The position numbers were made by a program, and so were the translations under genes. Positions 7,001 through 16,199 of a stretch of 64,000 nt of DNA are shown piece by piece. Position 1 is the first letter of the stretch, and every line of letters begins with the position of its first letter. This DNA is from Clostridium sp. MD294 (lineage in GTDB: Bacteria; Bacillota; Clostridia; Lachnospirales; Anaerotignaceae). The notes beneath the pieces are model-generated. The model saw only the letters and a program-made list of their open reading frames with translations. It had not been told where the DNA came from and ran no database searches. The DNA is taken from the NCBI RefSeq assembly GCF_000364165.2, contig NZ_CP097810.1, positions 1,240,001 through 1,304,000 of the forward strand. The letters are read 5' to 3'.

Positions 7001-10000
7001 TATAACATCACCTCTTTTTGTTTTTTGATTTCTGTTGTATTTTCTTTTGGTTTAAAACTGTTTAGTGCAGTTAATATAGATGGCTTTTTTACTTCTGACT
7101 GTATTTCATTTTGCTGTTTTGGTTCTGCTATTGTGTCAAAATTTTTCTGATTTTCTTGTTTTTCTTCTGCTTTGCTTTCTGCTTTTTCTGCATTTTGTTG
7201 ACTTTGTGATGTAGAATTTCTTGGCTGTTCCATATCCAATTCTGCATTTAACTCTGCTAATCTTTTACTTTTTTGTTTTAATTCTTCCTCCTGTAAAAAA
7301 GGCTTTTCTATTTCTATTTTTGTTTTTTCCACTTCGGAATGTATTTGTTGTAGCTTTTCTTTTTGCTTTTCTAACAAACGAGGAATATTATCTATAGCAT
7401 TGTTTATCCTTGTAATATTTCCAAGAGCGTCTTCGCCTAACTCTATTCTGTAGTTGTTTGCTTGTTCCAGAGTGATTTCAAAATGCTTTCCCTGAAAACT
7501 TAATTTCATGTCAAAACCTTTGTAATTCCCTATAGAAAGTGATTGCTCTGTAGTTGTAATTGTTTTACAAAGAGAAAGAATTTTTTCTCCAGCTTCTTTT
7601 TTTTCTATAAAATTTCTTTGTTGCAATGTCATAGAAAAATCATTTTCCTGTCTGGGATATTGTTGCAATATTGTAGTAGCTTGTTCTAATCGTTCTATTG
7701 TTTGTTCAGTATTTTTTATCATTTCAGGATAATGTATTGCAATTTTATCTTGTAAATAATATAGTTGTGAAGTATGGTTTGCTTTTAAAAGTTTTAGCTT
7801 ATTGACCTGTACATCTAAGTCCATTTTCTCTTTGATTCGTTTATCACCAGTTGTAAGAGATTTAATTTCTGCATACGAAAGAGTGGTACTGTCAATATCT
7901 TCTGCGGAACGAGCAGGATTTTTAGAAGTCATAACCTGTCCTATAAAACGCTGTTTGTTTTCAATTAGTGTCCAGTTGTACGAATCAAATGTATCTTTTG
8001 TTACATATCGAAATATATTTACTTTTTGGTTTTCATTTCCTTTTCTAGAAATTCTACCCATGCGTTGCTCCAGGTCAGCGGGTCGCCACGGACAATCTAA
8101 ATCGTGCGAAGCAATCAACTTTTTTTGTATATTTGTACCTACACCTAATTTAGAAGTGCTACCAAATAACACACGTACTTTTCCCTTTCTTACTTTTGAA
8201 AAGAGTTCTTCTTTTTGTATTTCTGTTTTCGCATCATGAATAAAAGCAATCTCTTTTTCTGGTATGCCTTTTGCTATCAATTTCTTTTTCATATCATCAT
8301 ATACATTAAAATTACCATCATAGTGAGGCGTGGACTGGTCACAAAACACGATTTGTGTTCCTTTTACTTCATTACTTTTCTGCCATACTTCAAATACATT
8401 TTTGACACAAGCATTTACTTTACTGTTGGGGTCATCAGGTAAAAGGGTGTTCATGAGTCTTTGGTCAAGTGCTAATTTTCTACCATCATTTGTTATAGAA
8501 AGTAAATTATCTATTTTGACATCTACTTGTCGCTTTCTAACTTTGTCTGCCCTTTCTCCCAACTTTTTTACCATATCTTTTTGTATTTGACTTGGCTCTG
8601 TCTGCACTGTAATATATTCCACTTCTGGAACAGGAAGTTTTAGCATATCCGCTGTTTGTATGTCTGTCGCTTCTTTCCACAAATTCATCAATTCAGGAAG
8701 GTTATAAAATCTTGCAAAACGGGTTTTGAAACGAAATCCTGTTCCTTCTGGAGCAATTTCCAGTGCAGTTACTTTTTCTCCAAAGTCTGCTGCCCAGCAA
8801 TCAAAAAATGTCATGTTATTCTGTTCTAACATATCATATTGCAAATATTTCATCATAGTGTATAATTCCGTTATGGAATTCGATATAGGCGTTCCTGTTG
8901 CAAATGTAATGCCTTTGCCTTCTGTTATTTCATCTAAATAGTGACATTTCGCATACATATCACTTGATTTTTGTGCCTCTGTTTGAGAAATTCCTGCTAC
9001 ATTTCTCATTTTTGTATATAAAAAAAGGTTCTTATAGTTATGACTTTCATCAACAAATAACCTGTCAATGCCCAATTCTTCAAATGTAATCACATCATCT
9101 TTTTTAGTATCATCATTTAATTTTTCTAATTTTGCTTCTAAATTTTTTTTGGTTTTTTCTAACTGTTTTATTTGAAAGCGTTCTGCTCTTTCAGCTGTTA
9201 ATTCTTTTATACCGTTTTCTATATCGTCTAATTGCTGTTGTATATTTTGCTTTTGCCTTTGTTTTGATAGAGGAATTTTTTCAAACTGTGTATGTCCTAT
9301 AATAACAGCGTCATATTCTCCGGTAGCAATACGAGAACAAAACTTTTTTCTGTTGAGCGGTTCAAAATCTTTTTTTGTTGCAACTAATATATTTGCACCT
9401 GTATAGAGTTGTAAAAATTCTCTGCCCCATTGTTCTGTTAAATGATTAGGTACAACAAACATACTTTTTTGACAAAGCCCCAATCTTTTGCTTTCCATTG
9501 CTGCCGCTGCCATCGTGTACGTTTTCCCTGCTCCTACACAGTAGGCGAGTAGTGTATTTTGTCCATAAAGTACACGAGCCACACCATTTTTTTGGTGTGG
9601 CTGCAATGTAATTTCAGGGTTCATTCCTACAAAAGTAATATGACTGCCATCATATTCTCGTGGTACAGTAGAATTGAATATTCTATTATATTTTTCGCAA
9701 AGTGTTCTTCGTCTTTCAGGGTCATTCCATATCCATTCTTGAAATGCCTGCTCCATTGCTTCCTGTTTTTGTTGGGCAATGGTAGTTTCTTTGGTATTTA
9801 ATACTTTTTTCTCTCCATCATTCTCTCTTATTGTGTCATATATTTTAATGTCTTGTTGATTGAGTGTTTTTTCAAATATGGTATAGGCACTTATTCTAGT
9901 TGTACCATATGTTACAGTAGCATGAGTATTGTTAGAATCTACGCTTTTTCCTTTGATATTCCACGTATTTGTAACACTGGAATACATTACATCAATATCA

Positions 10001-13000
10001 AACGTTTTGTACATGGGTGTTTCAAGCAATTCAAATAAGAACTGTTTATAATATTCTGGCTCTATCCATGATGTAGCAATACGCACTTCAATTTCTGACA
10101 CTTCTAAATCTTTTGGTTGTACTTTTTCCAATGCTGTCACATTGCTTTCAAATTCGGGATATAATTCAGCCATTTTTTGTGCCTGCTTTAATTTCCTTCT
10201 GACATTGCCAGACAAATATTCATCTGCTGTTTGCCAGCCAACATATTTATTTTCTGATATTGTACCACTTTGAGGTGTTTTAAATATAATTCCCTTTAAA
10301 TCGTTTATTACTTGTTCTATTTTTTCACTTCCACCCATCAAACTCGCCATGAAACCAATATCTATACAAGCCTTTTCTGATATAGATACTGCAAGTGCGT
10401 CTATGGCAGTATCTACATGAGTAATTGGCTCATATTTTTGTATAGTTCTTTTGGTAAACATATCTGCTTTTCTTTCCAGTTTTCCATATTCGTCAATGAT
10501 TTCCAAAGAACAGAGTAGGGGATAAGAGGAGTCTTTTTGAAATAATTTTTTATTTACCTTGCCATTGATAACACCATATTTTTTATAAAAAATATCGTAA
10601 ATATGGTTTAAATGCTGTTGTTCTGATTGAATTTCTTGCTCATTTTCTCCATTTAATTGCAAGTCAATCAATTTTCTTGTACTATCTCTGATTTCTAAAA
10701 GCCCTTTTACTCTTTCTTTTTCAGTATCTTTTAATGGAACAGCATACATCAAGTGATTTTCTCTGAAAAAAATATCTTCTTTTCCTTCCACGATTGTATA
10801 ACTAAAATTTCTAACACTTTCATCAGCAGGTAATGTTTCAATTTCTTCTTCTAATTCTTCTATTTCAACTGTTTGAAATAATGTTTTGTTAGGCAAAGAA
10901 ATATGTGTCATTGCTTGTTTTAATTGTTGTTCTAATATTGCACCATCAATAGGAATACAAGCAGTTTCTTTTTCATTGCCATACATATTATTCCAATAAA
11001 CCATTTGCCCCAATATCATATGTGGATTTTCTACAAAATAATTGTTTACTGTAATACCATTTTCCAATGTTCCTATCTGTACCCAACTTGGTTGTTTTTC
11101 TAGCGGTGTTTCTCTTTTTTGCAAAAATAATATGTCTGTTGTCACTTCTGTACCTGCATTTTCAAAAAAAGCATTGTTAGGCAATCTAATTGCCCCTAAC
11201 AAATCTGCTCTTTCTGATAAATACTTTCGTACACTATCATTTTCTTTGTCTAATGTTCCTTTACTTGTGATAAATGCAATAATACCACCTGTTTTTACCT
11301 TATCTAATGTTTTGGCAAAAAAATAGTCATGTATCAAAAAGTTGTGTTTATCATACTTTTTATCCATGACTTTATAACTGCCAAAAGGTACATTACCTAT
11401 TGCTATATCAAAAAAGTTATCTTCAAAATTTGTTTTTTCAAAACCATTTATTGTAATATTTGCCTTTTGATAAAGTTGTTTTGCAATTCTGCCTGTTATA
11501 CTGTCCAACTCTACACCATACATAGAAACATCTTTCAAACTTTGAGGAGCAAGCCCAAAAAAGTTACCAATACCACAAGAAGGCTCTAACACATTTTTGA
11601 ATGGTAAATCCATATTTTCAATGGCTTGATACATTGCTTTTATTACAACAGTATTGGTATAATGGGCATTTAATGTACTTGCTTTTGCTAGTTTATATTC
11701 TTCTGGTGAAAGTAACTCTTTTAATTCTGCATATTCTTTTGCCCATTTTCCATTTTGACTGTCAAATGCTTCAACAAGTCCTCCCCAGCCAACATACTTA
11801 GAGAGAATTTGTTGCTGTTCTGTATTTGCAAGTTTATTTTCTGTTTCTAATTCTTTCAATAAACGAATTGCTGCTACATTTTGCTGATATTTTGTTTTTT
11901 TACCTCCTGAAATGCTAAAATCATCAGTAATATGAAAATTTATCTTTTCTGTTTTTTGTTTTTGTTGTGTTTCTGTACTATTAACAGTTTGTTTTTCTGC
12001 CATTTTTTGAATTTGTTTTATTTCAATTTCTTTTTGTTGTTTTTCTATGTGCTCCCTAACAAAAGAAATTTTCTCATTTCTGAATAGAGGAAACCAGCCT
12101 TTTACTTGTGTATCAAGCAAACTAATTGTTCCGCTTTTAAAATCAATGCTATCCAATTTGAATAATTGATTATCAATTTCAATTTCATTTATCAAAGGAA
12201 TATATTCTTTTTTATCTGTCAAAAGTATTTTTTGTTTTTGTAATATTATTTTTATTTCATCTAATGATAAAGGTGTTTTTAAAGCAATACTTTCTTCCAT
12301 ATTTTGAATGGTTTCTCTGCCTAGCTGTTCAGCAATACTTTCAGCATCTTTTCCATAAAATTGATAAAATCCTTCTATATCCACACCAATGAAATAATCA
12401 GTATATTTTTGCTTTAAGTCATCATATCGCAATAACTCCTCCGACTTTTGCTGTAGAGGTTGTATATACAACGTTTGTGATTGCTCTGTTTCTTCAATGG
12501 ATATGTTATACTCTTGCGATTGCTCTGTTTCTTCAGTGGATATGTTATACTCTTGTGATTGTTGTGATTGTTGTGGCTCTAAAATATCATTATTTTTATT
12601 GTTTTCTTCTGTATTAGACTGTTGTAAAGGCTCGTTTTCTTCTTTCTGCTGCTGTATATATAATGCTTGCGATTGTTCATTTTCTTCAGTGGATATTTTA
12701 TACTCTTGTGATTGTTGTGGTTGTAAAATATCATTATTTTTATTGTTTTCTTCTGTATTAGATTGTTGTAAAGGCTCGTTTTTTTCTTCCTGCGGTTGTA
12801 TATACAATGTTTGTGATTGTTCTGTTTCTTCATGAGGTATTTTATGTTCTTGTGATTGCTGTAAATCAAGTGAAAGTTGTTCTACATTTTTTTCTGCAAC
12901 AAAAAAAGCAGAACTTTGTTGTTGTTCTGCTTTTTCTATATTTTCCGTTTGTTGTTTTATAGTAGGAATATTATGAACTTTTTTCTGTATTTTTAATAGT

Positions 13001-14535
13001 AGTGCAACTGCTCTTTGTATAAAATCCCATGGCAAAAGAGATTGAGAAATTTTATTGTTTTTGTTTTCACTCCAATAGAATAGCCCATTTTGATGATATT
13101 CAAAACCAATCTGTACACCATTGATGTCTGTTTGTAATGTTTCATTTTTGTATGCTGTTTTTAAAAATTCCGCTCTTTCGCTTTCGTCTATATGATATTG
13201 AAAATAATCTACAATTTCTTGCCAATCCTTTTTTAAAAACACACTCTGTTCTAAACAGCCTAATACAAATTCTTTGGTATAACTATGTACAAATTGGGGA
13301 AGTTTTTTAATTTTATTCGTTTGCTCTAAATGTATATCATTTCCTGTCTGACGATTTCCTCTGCTCTCTGACGAATGTTGTTCATTTTCTGTACCCATTC
13401 CATTTGATTTTCGGCTTTCAATTTCTCTGTTACGCCCTCTGTTTTCATCATTTCTTCTATCAGATTGTCCTCGTACTGTTGTGCTGTTTCGTCTACTTCC
13501 AGAAGGTAATTCCAAAGTTTGTCCATTAGAAGCATGGAGTTGTATTTGCCCCTGTTTGTCTTTTTGAGATATTCTCCCCTCATCAAGCCGTATTTGCCCA
13601 GCTCCCTGTCGTCCTCCTCGTTGTCCATCTCCAAATCTGGTATGAGGTAATCTCCCACTTTGATATAATTCAGTTCTGCCATTTTCAAAACTCCCTTCTT
13701 TTATTTCAGTTTCACGCTTTAAAGTGTTAAATTGTTCTTTATATTGATTATATTCTTTTTTTTGAGATATTGCAATAGATTTTTCGACTGTTTTGATTGT
13801 TTTTTCTATATTTCTTAATACATCATTTGAAATTTCATTCACAGCCGTTCCCAAATGGTGCAACATTTCAGGTGTGGTAAACATCATAATATTTTGCAAA
13901 TCTTTATCAGAAATATATTTGCTTGTATCAATGCCACATCTATGCAACAATATATATTGCACACTTGCTATACAAACCTCTCTAAAAATATTTTGTGCCT
14001 GCTGTTCGCCTAATTCTCCTAAATAGGTATCTTCTAAATTTGGTAGCATATTTTTAAAATATTGGTTATCATGAGTGTCTACCATAGAAACTGCTATTTC
14101 CATAAGCCTTTTTGCTATGTCTTTTTGTTCTGTATTGCCTTCATATTGTTCCAACATAGCAAGTACATTTTCATGATGTCTTTGCTCCATTTTCCATAAA
14201 TAAGGTGTTTTACTGATTTTAGTGGTTATCGTATCTTCTAATGCAAAAACGTAAGTTAAATAAGGTTTTTGATTTTTTTCTCGAATGAGTGCAATGCCTT
14301 TTGAACCAGATTTTACCCATCTTAACATTTTTTTGTTCCATATCGGTATGGTAGCACAAGCAGTGCAGTCTGGTCTTTGAGCGTGTATCATAATCTGGTC
14401 GTCAAAAGAGTATTTATAAAATTGACTTGCTGTGTTTAAATAGCTTTTCCAATTTTCAATATTACTTGTTACAGTGTCACTTGTTTCTTGCGACAGCTCT
14501 ATCATTTTTTTGGTTTTGTTGAATTTTTCCCACAT
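7000..14535 (-). CDS. Giant conjugative-element protein: ArdC-like N-terminus, N6-adenine methylase and SNF2-type helicase
   Basis: 2511 residues; ATG at 14535 with AAAGGAG upstream. The first 120 or so residues resemble the ArdC-like N-terminal region of mobile-element proteins. A low-complexity Arg/Gly/Gln stretch at about 284-403 is overprinted by tnpV. A Gln/Glu-rich repeat fills about 562-698. The methylase has EPSCGIGNF (about 983) and NVPFG (about 1047, a variant of NPPF). The helicase has GAGKT (about 1671), DESH (about 1829), TGTPIS (about 1880) and RMGRISRKG (about 2162). Such proteins are a signature of Tn1549-like and Bacteroides elements and may modify and unwind transferring DNA. 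An unbroken frame argues that it is functional. Confidence 0.9.
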   Translation of the reverse strand: MWEKFNKTKKMIELSQETSDTVTSNIENWKSYLNTASQFYKYSFDDQIMIHAQRPDCTACATIPIWNKKMLRWVKSGSKGIALIREKNQKPYLTYVFALEDTITTKISKTPYLWKMEQRHHENVLAMLEQYEGNTEQKDIAKRLMEIAVSMVDTHDNQYFKNMLPNLEDTYLGELGEQQAQNIFREVCIASVQYILLHRCGIDTSKYISDKDLQNIMMFTTPEMLHHLGTAVNEISNDVLRNIEKTIKTVEKSIAISQKKEYNQYKEQFNTLKRETEIKEGSFENGRTELYQSGRLPHTRFGDGQRGGRQGAGQIRLDEGRISQKDKQGQIQLHASNGQTLELPSGSRRNSTTVRGQSDRRNDENRGRNREIESRKSNGMGTENEQHSSESRGNRQTGNDIHLEQTNKIKKLPQFVHSYTKEFVLGCLEQSVFLKKDWQEIVDYFQYHIDESERAEFLKTAYKNETLQTDINGVQIGFEYHQNGLFYWSENKNNKISQSLLPWDFIQRAVALLLKIQKKVHNIPTIKQQTENIEKAEQQQSSAFFVAEKNVEQLSLDLQQSQEHKIPHEETEQSQTLYIQPQEEKNEPLQQSNTEENNKNNDILQPQQSQEYKISTEENEQSQALYIQQQKEENEPLQQSNTEENNKNNDILEPQQSQQSQEYNISTEETEQSQEYNISIEETEQSQTLYIQPLQQKSEELLRYDDLKQKYTDYFIGVDIEGFYQFYGKDAESIAEQLGRETIQNMEESIALKTPLSLDEIKIILQKQKILLTDKKEYIPLINEIEIDNQLFKLDSIDFKSGTISLLDTQVKGWFPLFRNEKISFVREHIEKQQKEIEIKQIQKMAEKQTVNSTETQQKQKTEKINFHITDDFSISGGKKTKYQQNVAAIRLLKELETENKLANTEQQQILSKYVGWGGLVEAFDSQNGKWAKEYAELKELLSPEEYKLAKASTLNAHYTNTVVIKAMYQAIENMDLPFKNVLEPSCGIGNFFGLAPQSLKDVSMYGVELDSITGRIAKQLYQKANITINGFEKTNFEDNFFDIAIGNVPFGSYKVMDKKYDKHNFLIHDYFFAKTLDKVKTGGIIAFITSKGTLDKENDSVRKYLSERADLLGAIRLPNNAFFENAGTEVTTDILFLQKRETPLEKQPSWVQIGTLENGITVNNYFVENPHMILGQMVYWNNMYGNEKETACIPIDGAILEQQLKQAMTHISLPNKTLFQTVEIEELEEEIETLPADESVRNFSYTIVEGKEDIFFRENHLMYAVPLKDTEKERVKGLLEIRDSTRKLIDLQLNGENEQEIQSEQQHLNHIYDIFYKKYGVINGKVNKKLFQKDSSYPLLCSLEIIDEYGKLERKADMFTKRTIQKYEPITHVDTAIDALAVSISEKACIDIGFMASLMGGSEKIEQVINDLKGIIFKTPQSGTISENKYVGWQTADEYLSGNVRRKLKQAQKMAELYPEFESNVTALEKVQPKDLEVSEIEVRIATSWIEPEYYKQFLFELLETPMYKTFDIDVMYSSVTNTWNIKGKSVDSNNTHATVTYGTTRISAYTIFEKTLNQQDIKIYDTIRENDGEKKVLNTKETTIAQQKQEAMEQAFQEWIWNDPERRRTLCEKYNRIFNSTVPREYDGSHITFVGMNPEITLQPHQKNGVARVLYGQNTLLAYCVGAGKTYTMAAAAMESKRLGLCQKSMFVVPNHLTEQWGREFLQLYTGANILVATKKDFEPLNRKKFCSRIATGEYDAVIIGHTQFEKIPLSKQRQKQNIQQQLDDIENGIKELTAERAERFQIKQLEKTKKNLEAKLEKLNDDTKKDDVITFEELGIDRLFVDESHNYKNLFLYTKMRNVAGISQTEAQKSSDMYAKCHYLDEITEGKGITFATGTPISNSITELYTMMKYLQYDMLEQNNMTFFDCWAADFGEKVTALEIAPEGTGFRFKTRFARFYNLPELMNLWKEATDIQTADMLKLPVPEVEYITVQTEPSQIQKDMVKKLGERADKVRKRQVDVKIDNLLSITNDGRKLALDQRLMNTLLPDDPNSKVNACVKNVFEVWQKSNEVKGTQIVFCDQSTPHYDGNFNVYDDMKKKLIAKGIPEKEIAFIHDAKTEIQKEELFSKVRKGKVRVLFGSTSKLGVGTNIQKKLIASHDLDCPWRPADLEQRMGRISRKGNENQKVNIFRYVTKDTFDSYNWTLIENKQRFIGQVMTSKNPARSAEDIDSTTLSYAEIKSLTTGDKRIKEKMDLDVQVNKLKLLKANHTSQLYYLQDKIAIHYPEMIKNTEQTIERLEQATTILQQYPRQENDFSMTLQQRNFIEKKEAGEKILSLCKTITTTEQSLSIGNYKGFDMKLSFQGKHFEITLEQANNYRIELGEDALGNITRINNAIDNIPRLLEKQKEKLQQIHSEVEKTKIEIEKPFLQEEELKQKSKRLAELNAELDMEQPRNSTSQSQQNAEKAESKAEEKQENQKNFDTIAEPKQQNEIQSEVKKPSILTALNSFKPKENTTEIKKQKEVML
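12440..12850 (-). repeat. In-frame Gln/Glu-rich tandem repeat inside the giant gene
   Basis: The DNA repeats imperfect units encoding variations of EETEQSQTLYIQP, NEPLQQSNTEENNKNNDIL and QSQEYNISTEE, with several near-identical copies of 30-130 bp. All stay in frame, so length changes would alter only a linker between the N-terminal and methylase domains. Confidence 0.85.
13326..13682 (-). CDS. tnpV: TnpV-family protein nested in a different frame inside the giant gene
   Basis: 118 residues from the ATG at 13682, with AAGGGAG (13691-13697) eight bases upstream. It matches the TnpV family of clostridial transposons: an N-terminal NYIKVGDYLIPDL, then GKYGLMRGEYLKK, MLLMDKLWNYLLEVDE, and the diagnostic C-terminus QMEWVQKMNNIRQRAEEIV. 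It lies wholly within the 2511-residue gene on the same strand in another frame. There the host frame is low-complexity Arg/Gly/Gln sequence, as expected if the tnpV frame is the conserved one. TnpV's role is not established. Both frames are open, so this is probable dual coding. Confidence 0.8.
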   Translation of the reverse strand: MAELNYIKVGDYLIPDLEMDNEEDDRELGKYGLMRGEYLKKTNRGKYNSMLLMDKLWNYLLEVDETAQQYEDNLIEEMMKTEGVTEKLKAENQMEWVQKMNNIRQRAEEIVRQEMIYI

Positions 14536-14572
14536 AGTTATGCTCCTTTCTTAAATCTACATACAATAAAAA

Positions 14573-14620
14573 AAGCGAATGAATTACTTCAATAAATAAA
14601 TATAGTGAATTCATTCGCTT
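14573..14620 (-). terminator. Intra-operon terminator upstream of the giant gene
   Basis: A perfect 13-bp stem (14573-14585 with 14608-14620) is followed on the minus strand by TTTTTTT. It lies between the small gene at 14627-14905 and the start of the giant gene, leaving only about 38 bases for a new promoter, so it may act as an attenuator on the DNA-processing genes. Confidence 0.8.
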
Positions 14621-14626
14621 ACTGTT

Positions 14627-14905
14627 TTAATTTTTTCTTTCTCTCATTTTTTCTAATATTTGTTTTCTTTTTTCCGATGGTTGTCTTGGTGGAGTAATTT
14701 TCAGCCACTTTTTAGGAAGTGTGTAGGTAACAGCACCATCATTGTTTTCTTTTTCATATATTACTTTGTTCGGATAATTTTTACAAAGTTCCTCCAATTT
14801 TTTTTGATAAGCTCTATTATAAGTAAATATTGTTGCATTTTTTTCTTTTTCATTCATAATAAATATCGTTTCTTGCTCCAAAAGGCTTAATTTTGCCATA
14901 AGCAT
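14627..14905 (-). CDS. Small conserved ICE protein of unknown function
   Basis: 92 residues from the ATG at 14905, or 90 from 14899 (both follow AAGGTAGG). The layout SLLEQETIFIMNEKEKNATI, then YNRAYQKKLEELCKNYP, and a C-terminal PKKWLKITPPRQPSEKRK matches small proteins commonly encoded just upstream of the giant methylase-helicase in Tn1549-like elements, often misannotated in databases. No membrane segment or signal is present. It is bounded by terminators on both sides (14934-14968 and 14573-14620), so it may be separately expressed. Function unknown. Confidence 0.75.
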   Translation of the reverse strand: MLMAKLSLLEQETIFIMNEKEKNATIFTYNRAYQKKLEELCKNYPNKVIYEKENNDGAVTYTLPKKWLKITPPRQPSEKRKQILEKMRERKN

Positions 14906-14933
14906 ACCTACCTTTCTTTATTTTTACAAAAAA

Positions 14934-14968
14934 ATAGAACATATAGATTGATTTTCTATATGCTCTAT
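14934..14968 (-). terminator. Terminator after the DUF169 gene
   Basis: A 13-bp stem (14934-14946 with 14956-14968, one mismatch) is followed on the minus strand by TTTTTTTG. It separates the cargo pair from the next ICE gene. Confidence 0.8.
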
Positions 14969-15001
14969 CACTATTTTTTAATTATCCTAATAAATTAACT
15001 T

Positions 15002-15724
15002 TTAGTCACCTTTCCTTTTTAAAAGTGTTTTCCATGTATCATGTGTTAGAAAACTGCTTTTTGCTTTTTCCTCCATAATACAAAATCTTCTATATGGAAT
15101 ACTAAAAGATAGTAAATCTTTATCAATACATTTTCTGGCTGATGGGTCAGTTAATCCTATGGTACAAATATCTTTTCCATTGTCTTGATTTGCTAAGGAA
15201 TATAAAAATGTTTGAGCACATCCTGCACCAAATTTTATTTCAACATTATCTTGTGTTGGTTTATCATAATTTGCTAATGTAACAAGTGCTGATAATTCAT
15301 CTGCGTTTACAAGAAAGATAACAGCATGAGGAATTTCATATTCATTCAGCAGATTGTAAGGTTTTAATACAATAAACTTTTTAGATTCAATAGAAGGTAG
15401 CCCATTTATAAATGTACGAGCAAGTTCTGGAGATTCCTTATAATATTCTCCTTCTTTATTTTCTTTTCCACCAGTCGAAAGAAAGTATTCTATTTTTCCA
15501 AGTTGAAATGGTTTAAATCCAGTTCCAGATTTGCCACCTGGGCATCCAATTGTTTCTTCTGATAAAGCAGATATTTTTCCTTGAGATGCTACATTTAAAA
15601 GAGCTATAACACAACCTTTATTTCCTTCTTTAAACATCAATGCTTGTTCTGGTTTTTGATTTGTTCTAATCAAAGCAACAGGCATTCTACTACATTTTAA
15701 TAATTCTGCAATTTTGCTAGTCAT
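15002..15724 (-). CDS. DUF169-family protein (ICE cargo)
   Basis: 240 residues from the ATG at 15724, which has GGGGGA seven bases upstream; a TTG at 15739 would start inside that site. It matches DUF169 (COG2043): PVALIRTNQKPEQALMF near the start, GCVIALLNVASQGK, a Gly-rich GCPGGKSGTGF around residue 70, and GAGCAQTFLYSL and GLTDPSARKC in the second half. DUF169 proteins are common in anaerobes and methanogens with no assigned reaction; conserved Cys residues suggest a redox or metal role (inference). It is not a usual conjugation gene and, with the TIGR04076 gene, separates topB from the small conserved gene, so it is probably cargo. Confidence 0.8.
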   Translation of the reverse strand: MTSKIAELLKCSRMPVALIRTNQKPEQALMFKEGNKGCVIALLNVASQGKISALSEETIGCPGGKSGTGFKPFQLGKIEYFLSTGGKENKEGEYYKESPELARTFINGLPSIESKKFIVLKPYNLLNEYEIPHAVIFLVNADELSALVTLANYDKPTQDNVEIKFGAGCAQTFLYSLANQDNGKDICTIGLTDPSARKCIDKDLLSFSIPYRRFCIMEEKAKSSFLTHDTWKTLLKRKGD

Positions 15725-15752
15725 TGATATTTCCCCCAAAACTTTTGATTTA

Positions 15753-15788
15753 TATTGCTAATAGCATTCACAATTACGTTTCTTTTTC
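15753..15788. repeat. Copy of the topB 3'-flank sequence between the two cargo genes
   Basis: This 36-bp segment resembles 16178-16214 at the end of topB (both read TATTGC.AATA at one end and TTTCTTTTTC at the other). In each place it lies upstream of a cargo gene's ribosome-binding site, so it may mark a duplication made when the genes were acquired. Confidence 0.6.
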
Positions 15789-15836
15789 AGCTCTATTTTT
15801 ATTACATCATCTAAACAAACTAAGAAATAACGATTT

Positions 15837-16151
15837 TTATTCTGCATCAACATTCAATGTTTCGATTAAAAAACTTACAGGACGAAATCCATCATTGCAA
15901 GAAATCATAGCAGATTTTTTATTTTTCATCCAACCATTATACAGATTTTCACCGCCATGAGCAAGTGTCATTACAAATGCTGACATACTCTCCCATGCAC
16001 TTTCACAAAATCCTTCTGGTTTTTGCCAGCCATTTGCAATAAATACTTGTCCCTCTTTCATATCACAAGCATGAGAAATTGGATTTTCATACTTTTCTAT
16101 CAAATCTGTATAATGTGCTATTTTCATAACGGTGATTTTTACCTTTTTCAA
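15837..16151 (-). CDS. TIGR04076-family small protein (ICE cargo)
   Basis: 104 residues from a TTG at 16151, chosen because GGAGGG (16158-16163) lies six bases upstream; the ATG at 16172 would precede that site. The sequence KKVKITVMKIAHYTDLIEKY, FIANGWQKPEGFCESAWESM and SCNDGFRPVSFLIETLN matches TIGR04076, small proteins of anaerobes with conserved Cys residues and no known function. Together with the DUF169 gene it forms a two-gene unit between topB and a terminator. Both being Cys-containing anaerobe families hints at a shared redox or metal role, which is inference. Confidence 0.8.
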   Translation of the reverse strand: MKKVKITVMKIAHYTDLIEKYENPISHACDMKEGQVFIANGWQKPEGFCESAWESMSAFVMTLAHGGENLYNGWMKNKKSAMISCNDGFRPVSFLIETLNVDAE

Positions 16152-16199
16152 TTTATTCCCTCCATAAATCAAATTTCTATTGCCAATATCATACTACAA

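Noticed and set aside
12497-12869. Overlapping frames on both strands in the Gln/Glu-rich repeat of the giant gene
   Set aside because: They are repeat shadows with biased Cys/Ser or Asn/Lys content and no ribosome-binding site or family match, unlike tnpV.
15760-15847. 29-codon frame after the TIGR04076 gene
   Set aside because: It overlaps the end of that gene, has no ribosome-binding site and is mostly the duplicated flank sequence.
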